From an uncultured Collinsella sp. (GTDB taxonomy: Bacteria; Actinomycetota; Coriobacteriia; Coriobacteriales; Coriobacteriaceae), in NCBI GenBank assembly GCA_900545165.1, contig UQYA01000090.1:1-7189 (forward strand): 7,189 nt of DNA. The letters run 5' to 3'. A program made the position numbers and the translations under genes. Below the pieces are notes generated by a model that had not been told where the DNA came from, searched no databases, and saw nothing but the letters and a program-made list of their open reading frames with translations. Within the stretch, counting starts at the first letter, position 1. Each line of letters begins with the position of its first letter. Below, piece by piece: positions 1-4,135 of the stretch.

Positions 1-2368
1 CTGCGATCGTTACCCCGAGGCCAAGGTCGGTCCGATCCTCGACGCCATCAAGTACTCCGGCTTCCACTACGCTACCCGCGCCGGCCTCACCATCTCGGTG
101 TGGGACGCTCTCATCCCTGCCGAGAAGCAGGAGCTGCTCGATCGCGCCCAGGCCAACGTCGACCAGATCAACGAGTACTTCGAGGAGGGCTTCATCAACG
201 AGACGGAGCGCCACATCGAAGTCGTTAACGAGTGGACCGCTTGTACCGACAAGGTCGCAGCGCTCATGCTCGACATGTTCGACGAGGAGAACCCGCTGTA
301 CATGATGGCCGACTCCGGCGCCCGTGGTTCTAAGACCCAGCTGCGTCAGCTCGGCGGCATGCGTGGCCTGATGGCAGACATGTCCGGCGAGACGATCGAC
401 CTTCCCATTAAGGCGAACTTCCGCGAGGGCCTGCTGCCGCTCGAGTACTTCATTTCGACCTACGGCGCCCGTAAGGGTCTGGTCGATACCGCATCCCACA
501 CCTCGGACTCTGGTTACCTGACCCGTCGTCTGGTCGACGTGGCCCAGGACGTCATCGTCCGCGAGGAGGACTGCGGTACGCACGAGGGCGTCACCTACAA
601 CCTCATCATCCCCGGCACCACCGACCTCAACACCGACCTTGTCGGCCGTTGCTTCATCGAGGACGTCGTGGCTCCCGATGGCACCGTGCTCTTTGAGCAG
701 GACGGCTACATCGAGAAGGTCGCTGACATCCAGAAGATGGTCGATGCCGGCCTCAAGAAGGTCAAGCTCCGCGCGCTGCTCACCTGCCGCTCCAAGTACG
801 GCGTGTGCCAGAAGTGCTACGGCTGGGATCTTTCCACCCGTCGTCCGGTCGCCATCGGTACCGCGGTCGGCATTATTGCCGCCCAGTCCATCGGCGAGCC
901 CGGTACGCAGCTTACGATGCGTACCATTCACTCCGGCGGCGTTGCTGGCGTCGACGATATTACGCAGGGTCTGCCTACGGTCAGCCGTATGTTCGATATC
1001 GTCGGCAACGTCAACGAGAAGATCCTGGGTCGCGAGGCCGAGCTGGCTCCGTACTCCGGCCACCTCTCGATTAAGCCCGAGAAGTCCGAGTACGTGCTGA
1101 CGCTCACCGACTCCGAGGATCACACCCGTGTCCTCGACGAGCGTCGCGTCCCCGCTTCGGTGCGCTTTATGCCCGAGATCGAGGACGGCTGCGAGGTTCG
1201 CGCCGGCGACCAGATCACCAAGGGCTTCGTCAACTTCCGCAACCTGCGCAAGCTGACCGACATCGAGTCGACGATGCACACCTTCGTCGAGAGCGTCAAG
1301 GACGTTTACACCAGCCAGGGCGTCGACCTGAACGACAAGCACATCGAGGTGCTCGCACGTCAGATGCTGCGTCGCGTTCAGATCACCAACCCCGGTGACT
1401 CCAAGTACCTGCTTGGTCAGTACGTCGACCGTTATGAGTTCGCCGACGAGGTCGAGCGCGTTGCCCGTCTGGGCGGTCAGGCTCCCGTGGCCGAGCCCGT
1501 CATCCTGGGTACGCTCAAGGTCGCGTCCAACATCGACTCCTGGCTGTCGAGCGCTTCGTTCATCCGTACCGCCGGCGTCCTTACCGAGGCTGCCATCGAG
1601 GGCAAGGTCGACCACCTGCTCGACCTTAAGTCCAACGTCATCGTCGGTAAGAAGATCCCGGCCGGTACCGGCCTCAAGCCGTACGCCAACGCCAAGCTGA
1701 CGTATCGCACGGCCGACGGCTATGTCGACATTGACGGCCCGGCTTCGCCCAACGCCAAGTCGCTGCCCGAGTGGGCTCCGGTGGAGCTCAAGGACCTGGA
1801 CGAGCAGCTCCCGCAGCAGCTCGACTGGGCCGGCTACGACGAGTTCGGTGGTGCTGACGGTTCGTTCACCCGCAACGGCCACACCATCTCCGCCGAGAAG
1901 GCTCGCCTGTACCTGTTCGACGACCTGGGCGTGTCGCAGCGCTGGACCAACAAGTTCAGCGAGGTCGGCATCGAGACGGTCGGCGACCTGGTCGGCAAGT
2001 CCGAGGAGGATCTGCTGCGCATCGATGGTATCGGTGCCAAGGCGATCGAGGAGCTCCGTGACGGCCTGGAGGCCCACGACCTGCTCTACATCCTCGAGAA
2101 CAACGACGACGTTGCCGACGAGGAAGACCTCTCGCAGCTGCTGCAGATGGTCTTTAGCCCCGACGGTCCGGACGATATCCTGCTGGGTACCTCCGCTCCG
2201 ACGCATCACGCCGACGCCGACGAGGAGCTCCTGGGCGCTCCGATCGACGATAAGAAGGCTCCCGCCAACGGCGCGATCAACGAGGATATGGCTTCCCTCG
2301 ACGAGCTGCTCAACCAGCTCGTGGACACCGATGACGCCGAAGAGGCCAAGGACAACGACGAGGAGTAA
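1..2368 (+). CDS. rpoC: DNA-directed RNA polymerase subunit beta' (3' part, 788 codons visible)
   Basis: This is the C-terminal portion of the largest catalytic subunit of RNA polymerase. The reading frame is open from base 2 with no start in the window. The GTG at 98 is an internal valine, because beta' sequence continues upstream of it. The NADFDGD active-site motif lies before the window. Visible in order (residues counted from base 2): the F-loop with MADSGARGS near 100-125, the bridge helix STYGARKGL onward near 155-185, the second zinc site with Cys191, Cys262, Cys269 and Cys272 (spacing as in E. coli C814/C888/C895/C898), the trigger loop QLTMRTIHSGG near 304-314, and the closing IPAGTG at 552-557. 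No large insertion sits in the trigger loop. After IPAGTG, where E. coli has about 40 residues, this protein has about 230, including an alpha-CTD-like segment at about 640-697 and a very acidic tail. Near the end ASLDELLN (764-771) resembles the E. coli C-terminal ASLAELLN. Stop TAA at 2366. Confidence 0.98.
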   Translation, partial: CDRYPEAKVGPILDAIKYSGFHYATRAGLTISVWDALIPAEKQELLDRAQANVDQINEYFEEGFINETERHIEVVNEWTACTDKVAALMLDMFDEENPLYMMADSGARGSKTQLRQLGGMRGLMADMSGETIDLPIKANFREGLLPLEYFISTYGARKGLVDTASHTSDSGYLTRRLVDVAQDVIVREEDCGTHEGVTYNLIIPGTTDLNTDLVGRCFIEDVVAPDGTVLFEQDGYIEKVADIQKMVDAGLKKVKLRALLTCRSKYGVCQKCYGWDLSTRRPVAIGTAVGIIAAQSIGEPGTQLTMRTIHSGGVAGVDDITQGLPTVSRMFDIVGNVNEKILGREAELAPYSGHLSIKPEKSEYVLTLTDSEDHTRVLDERRVPASVRFMPEIEDGCEVRAGDQITKGFVNFRNLRKLTDIESTMHTFVESVKDVYTSQGVDLNDKHIEVLARQMLRRVQITNPGDSKYLLGQYVDRYEFADEVERVARLGGQAPVAEPVILGTLKVASNIDSWLSSASFIRTAGVLTEAAIEGKVDHLLDLKSNVIVGKKIPAGTGLKPYANAKLTYRTADGYVDIDGPASPNAKSLPEWAPVELKDLDEQLPQQLDWAGYDEFGGADGSFTRNGHTISAEKARLYLFDDLGVSQRWTNKFSEVGIETVGDLVGKSEEDLLRIDGIGAKAIEELRDGLEAHDLLYILENNDDVADEEDLSQLLQMVFSPDGPDDILLGTSAPTHHADADEELLGAPIDDKKAPANGAINEDMASLDELLNQLVDTDDAEEAKDNDEE
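1919..2092 (+). other. RNA polymerase alpha-CTD-like (helix-hairpin-helix) segment within the RpoC C-terminal extension
   Basis: This codes for residues about 640-697 of the visible beta' fragment. It aligns from memory to E. coli alpha 258-315 without gaps. Matches include DDL at its start, the GDLV block, the following ExxLL, and GxK near the end. Of the alpha residues known to touch UP-element DNA, the equivalents of R265 (here R647), N268 (N650), G296 (G678), K298 (K680) and E302 (E684) are kept. C269 and S299 are replaced by Lys and Ala. The equivalent of D259 is kept, whereas E261, part of the sigma-contacting surface, is Gly. Function is inferred only: a DNA-binding domain carried by beta' itself. 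It could also be a generic helix-hairpin-helix fold that resembles alpha-CTD by convergence. Confidence 0.7.
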
Positions 2369-2374
2369 CTAGTT

Positions 2375-2396
2375 CCGCCGTTCTAACGAACGGCGG
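2375..2396 (+). repeat. Hairpin directly after rpoC stop
   Basis: A perfect 9-bp stem (2375-2383 with 2388-2396, CCGCCGTTC/GAACGGCGG) closes on a TAAC loop 6 nt after the rpoC stop codon. No T-run follows, so it is not a classical intrinsic terminator. It may protect the 3' end of the mRNA or assist the terminator downstream. Confidence 0.6.
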
Positions 2397-2412
2397 CGAC
2401 CTCCGTCGCTGC

Positions 2413-2512
2413 GCGGCCCCCAGAGCTACAATCTGTCATTCAAAAGGCAGGGCATGACCAAAAGGTCAATGCCCTGCCTTTTTCATGCCACCTTGTACGC
2501 TCTGGGGCCCGC
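2413..2512. repeat. Imperfect inverted repeat enclosing the rpoC terminator
   Basis: The arms 2413-2430 and 2494-2512 pair at 17 of 18 positions, with one mismatch and one bulged base (right arm TGTAcGCTCTGGGG... against left arm CCCCAGAGCTACA). The terminator hairpin at 2442-2483 lies inside, so the 100-nt segment can form one extended rod. It may be a structured 3' end of the rpoC transcript or a small palindromic mobile element that carries a terminator. Confidence 0.55.
2442..2483 (+). terminator. Intrinsic terminator downstream of rpoC
   Basis: The left arm 2442-2459 pairs with 2464-2482 around an AAAA loop. The stem includes ten uninterrupted pairs (GGCAGGGCAT/ATGCCCTGCC), one bulged A at 2468 and four more pairs by the loop, plus A-T pairs at the base. 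It ends in TTTTT (2479-2483). The A-run on the left lets it also work on the opposite strand. It lies 73 bp after the rpoC stop and separates rpoC transcription from the ribosomal-protein operon. Confidence 0.88.
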
Positions 2513-2540
2513 TCGCTTGCGTATGCTCAACCTGTTGCGT

Positions 2541-2576
2541 TCCGTTGATCCCTTGGGGACGGAGGAAAACGGATCA
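2541..2576. repeat. Short inverted repeat (TGATCC/GGATCA)
   Basis: TGATCC at 2546-2551 faces GGATCA at 2571-2576. An overlapping alternative pair is TCCGTT at 2541-2546 with AACGGA at 2568-2573. The two pairings exclude each other. No role is evident; it may be the edge of a dispersed intergenic repeat. Confidence 0.35.
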
Positions 2577-2589
2577 TTTTGAGGTGCGA

Positions 2590-2720
2590 TTTCGGAAGTA
2601 TGCGGCAAAATCTTGATGGGTCGACCACGCCGCATATGCACAAGCGCTCTACCTGCGGGTTTGTTATCGCAAAACCCCTGTGTGCTCGGCAAGTTCATAA
2701 TTTGCCGCATACTTCCGAAA
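2590..2720. repeat. 20-bp perfect inverted repeats bounding a 131-bp segment (MITE-like)
   Basis: The arm at 2590-2609 (TTTCGGAAGTATGCGGCAAA) and the arm at 2701-2720 are exact reverse complements, 91 bp apart. The interior carries a further partial copy of the motif (GCCGCATA near 2630) and a smaller hairpin, GGGTTT (2657-2662) with AAACCC (2672-2677). No transposase gene or clear target-site duplication is visible. Terminal inverted repeats around a short non-coding core suggest a miniature inverted-repeat element or the two halves of a palindromic intergenic repeat. Confidence 0.6.
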
Positions 2721-2759
2721 ACGCCGCCGATTTCCATACGACAGATGAGAGCAGATCAC

Positions 2760-2777
2760 CGCTGGAGCGCAGCGTTT
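2760..2777 (+). repeat. Small GC-rich hairpin followed by TTT
   Basis: CGCTG (2760-2764) pairs with CAGCG (2770-2774) around a 5-nt loop, and TTT follows. It is too short to be called a terminator. Confidence 0.25.
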
Positions 2778-2793
2778 CCCCAGATAAAACCGA

Positions 2794-2824
2794 CCAAAAT
2801 AAACCTGTCCCTATTTGGCAGGGA
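2794..2824. repeat. REP-like hairpin (CCAAAATA ... TATTTGG)
   Basis: CCAAAATA (2794-2801) pairs with TATTTGG (2812-2818), leaving one bulged A and a loop that contains CCTGTCCC. An overlapping alternative is TCCCT (2808-2812) with AGGGA (2820-2824). Read on the - strand, the core AAATAGGGACAGG resembles short repeats I associate with REP-type elements mobilised by Y1/RAYT transposases. That resemblance is from memory and unverified. Confidence 0.4.
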
Positions 2825-2832
2825 ACGTTGCC

Positions 2833-2848
2833 CCGACGAGTACGTCGG
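2833..2848. repeat. Hairpin CCGACG-AGTA-CGTCGG
   Basis: A perfect 6-bp stem with a 4-nt loop. Its right arm shares GG (2847-2848) with the outer arm of the larger structure at 2847-2985, so the two folds compete at that edge. Confidence 0.4.
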
Positions 2849-2985
2849 ATTCCCGGAACGGGCCGCCCGCTGTTTAAGTTTGTCGCGAGTTCCGCACGAG
2901 CCGGAGGCCACTTAATGTGGCCTCCGTGCGAGCCAGGACTGTAGAGCAGCAAACTTAACCCCTGTGCCGCCCGGACCGGGAATCC
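2847..2985 (+). ncRNA. Candidate structured RNA or palindromic element: three-tier nested hairpin upstream of rpsL
   Basis: Three exact complementary blocks nest correctly. The outer stem is 2847-2856 with 2976-2985 (10 bp, GGATTCCCGG/CCGGGAATCC). The middle stem is 2874-2882 with 2950-2958 (9 bp, TTAAGTTTG/CAAACTTAA). The apical stem is CGGAGGCCAC (from 2902) with GTGGCCTCCG (10 bp, ending near 2926) around a TTAAT loop. A further AGTTC/GGACT pairing (with one G-U) fits between the middle and apical stems. Internal loops separate the blocks. The + strand is assumed from the neighbouring genes. The predicted rpsL promoter lies downstream of it, so it would be in the rpsL leader only if an upstream promoter is also used. 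A mobile palindromic repeat is an equally good explanation. Confidence 0.5.
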
Positions 2986-3014
2986 GCCCACGCGCACAGA
3001 AGGGGATTCCTTTT
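2979..3014 (+). terminator. Possible weak terminator or alternative stem after the nested hairpin
   Basis: GGAATCC (2979-2985) is the exact complement of GGATTCC (3004-3010), and TTTT follows at 3011-3014. The left arm is the same segment that closes the nested hairpin with 2847-2853, so the two stems exclude each other. The 18-nt loop and 7-bp stem make it weak as a terminator. Confidence 0.3.
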
Positions 3015-3043
3015 GTGTAGGCTTTGCGGAAATGTGGGTATTT

Positions 3044-3099
3044 TAGGATACGCCCGGCGGCGTGGTCTGTTGACGGCACAGCTAACGGCACGTATCCTA
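3044..3099. promoter_or_regulatory. Inverted repeat overlapping the rpsL promoter (candidate operator)
   Basis: TAGGATACG at 3044-3052 and CGTATCCTA at 3091-3099 are exact 9-bp reverse complements, 38 bp apart. The right arm covers the whole -10 box and the left arm lies upstream of the -35 box. The layout fits a regulator binding two half-sites. The left arm could instead be a duplicated promoter segment in reverse orientation. Confidence 0.4.
3070..3098 (+). promoter_or_regulatory. Sigma70-type promoter of the rpsL-rpsG-fusA-rpsJ operon
   Basis: TTGACG at 3070-3075 and TATCCT at 3093-3098 are separated by the optimal 17 bp. Transcription would start near 3104-3106 and give a leader of about 87 nt before rpsL. 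It is the best -35/-10 pair I found in the region between rpoC and rpsL, and it lies downstream of the rpoC terminator. Confidence 0.75.
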
Positions 3100-3117
3100 T
3101 CAACCTGCGTGTTTCGT

Positions 3118-3135
3118 AGGGGGATGCTGACCCCT
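3118..3135 (+). promoter_or_regulatory. Small hairpin in the rpsL 5' leader
   Basis: AGGGG (3118-3122) pairs with CCCCT (3131-3135) around an 8-nt loop, inside the predicted untranslated leader and 56 nt before the start codon. It could be an early-leader stabiliser or a protein-binding site. No known ribosomal-protein leader family was recognised. Confidence 0.3.
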
Positions 3136-3191
3136 CGATTCAAGCCGTTGCACTTTACAGAAAGCTGGAATCATTCGAGAAGGAGTACGCT

Positions 3192-3569
3192 TTGCCTACT
3201 ATTAACCAGCTGGTTCGCCAGGGCCGTCGTTCCGTGCCCAAGAAGTCCAAGAACGCTGCTCTGCAGCACAACTCCCAGAAGCGCGGCGTGTGCACCCGCG
3301 TCTTCACCACGAGCCCCAAGAAGCCGAACTCGGCTCTTCGTAAGGTTGCCCGTGTTCGCCTCGTCAACGGCATCGAAGTTACTGCTTACATCCCGGGTGA
3401 GGGCCACAACCTGCAGGAGCACTCCATCGTGCTCGTCCGCGGCGGTCGTGTCCGTGACCTCCCTGGTGTCCGTTATCACGTCATCCGTGGCGCCTACGAC
3501 GCTGCTCCGGTCCAGAACCGTATGCAGGCCCGTTCCAAGTACGGTGCTAAGCGCCCCAAGGCCAAATAA
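3192..3569 (+). CDS. rpsL: 30S ribosomal protein S12 (uS12)
   Basis: S12 lies at the decoding centre of the 30S subunit and helps control tRNA selection accuracy. The 125-residue product has the usual length and begins with PTINQLVR after the initiator. The start is TTG at 3192, set by a strong GAGAAGGAG site (3177-3185) 6 nt upstream; no in-frame ATG gives the family N-terminus. The decoding loop TTSPKKPNSALRKV (39-52) is intact with Lys43 (Lys42 in mature E. coli numbering), so common resistance changes there are absent. Asp89, the residue methylthiolated by RimO in E. coli, is present in RVRDLPGVR. Position 88 is Arg where most bacteria have Lys. It is the first gene of the operon, 73 bp ahead of rpsG. 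Confidence 0.98.
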   Translation: MPTINQLVRQGRRSVPKKSKNAALQHNSQKRGVCTRVFTTSPKKPNSALRKVARVRLVNGIEVTAYIPGEGHNLQEHSIVLVRGGRVRDLPGVRYHVIRGAYDAAPVQNRMQARSKYGAKRPKAK

Positions 3570-3594
3570 GCCAGATAACGTTTTGATACTTTCG

Positions 3595-3620
3595 CCGTGT
3601 GCCGCCTAAGCGCCGCACGG
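3595..3620 (+). promoter_or_regulatory. Hairpin in the rpsL-rpsG gap
   Basis: The stem CCGTGTGCCGC/GCGCCGCACGG closes on a CTAA loop with one C-C mismatch and one G-U pair. No T-run follows. In E. coli, S7 represses the str operon by binding the rpsL-rpsG intercistronic RNA, so this hairpin is a possible S7 target. That role is inferred from position only. Confidence 0.4.
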
Positions 3621-3642
3621 TAGACACTTAAGGAGATTTCAC

Positions 3643-4116
3643 ATGCCGCGTCGTGCAGCAGCTAATCGTCGTGAGGTTCAGCCTGACGCCGTTTACAACA
3701 ACCGCCTGGTGACTCAGCTCATCAACAAGGTCCTTCTTGACGGCAAGAAGGCCACCGCTGAGCGCATCGTTTACACCGCTTTTGAGATCGTTGCCGAGAA
3801 GTCCGAGGGTGGCGACGCTCTCGCTACCTTCAAGAAGGCTATGGACAACGTCAAGCCCACGCTCGAGGTTAAGCCCAAGCGTGTCGGTGGCGCTACCTAT
3901 CAGGTCCCGATGGAGGTCAACTCCCGTCGTTCCACCGCTCTGGGTATCCGCTGGATCGTCAACTTCTCCCGCGCTCGCAAGGAGAAGACCATGGCCGAGC
4001 GTCTCGCCAACGAGATCCTCGACGCTTCCAACGGCCTGGGCGCTTCCGTCAAGAAGCGTGAGGACGTCTTCAAGATGGCCGAGGCCAACCGCGCGTTCTC
4101 TCACTATCGTTGGTAA
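3643..4116 (+). CDS. rpsG: 30S ribosomal protein S7 (uS7)
   Basis: S7 is a primary 16S rRNA-binding protein that nucleates assembly of the 30S head and lies by the mRNA exit channel near the E site. The product of 157 residues has the usual short bacterial length. It begins MPRRAAANRREV and contains the family blocks LINKVLLDGKK (about 26-36), RVGGATYQVP (about 80-89) and GIRWIVNFSR (about 102-111), ending in FSHYRW. The start ATG at 3643 has AAGGAG (3630-3635) 7 nt upstream. It follows rpsL by 73 bp and precedes fusA by 19 bp, as in the classical str operon. In E. coli S7 is the autogenous repressor of that operon. Nothing in the sequence looks unusual. Confidence 0.98.
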   Translation: MPRRAAANRREVQPDAVYNNRLVTQLINKVLLDGKKATAERIVYTAFEIVAEKSEGGDALATFKKAMDNVKPTLEVKPKRVGGATYQVPMEVNSRRSTALGIRWIVNFSRARKEKTMAERLANEILDASNGLGASVKKREDVFKMAEANRAFSHYRW

Positions 4117-4135
4117 GTTAAGGTAAGGAACTAAC

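Noticed and set aside
98..100. GTG as a start codon for a shorter rpoC product
   Set aside because: Conserved beta' sequence (GPILDAIKYSGFHYATRAG) continues upstream to the window edge in the same frame, so this is an internal Val.
2375..2396. Intrinsic terminator right after the rpoC stop
   Set aside because: The stem is good, but no T-run follows. The terminator at 2442-2483 fits the definition instead.
2590..2720. CRISPR-like repeat pair
   Set aside because: There are only two copies and they are inverted, not direct, with no regular spacers or cas genes.
2483..3143. Several overlapping small open frames of 62-121 codons on both strands between rpoC and rpsL
   Set aside because: They run through the inverted repeats and hairpins, share FGSMRQ on opposite strands only because of the 20-bp inverted repeat, lack family motifs, and the ones checked have no good ribosome-binding site.
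2369..3191. tRNA, rRNA, RNase P or tmRNA gene in the long intergenic region
   Set aside because: No TTCGA-type T-loop with a paired acceptor stem, no RNase P core motifs and no tmRNA end were seen on either strand.
3013..3609. A 198-codon open frame starting before rpsL in another frame
   Set aside because: It crosses the promoter and then shadows rpsL out of frame. The product is Arg/Ser/Pro-rich, as is typical of frame-shifted high-GC coding sequence.
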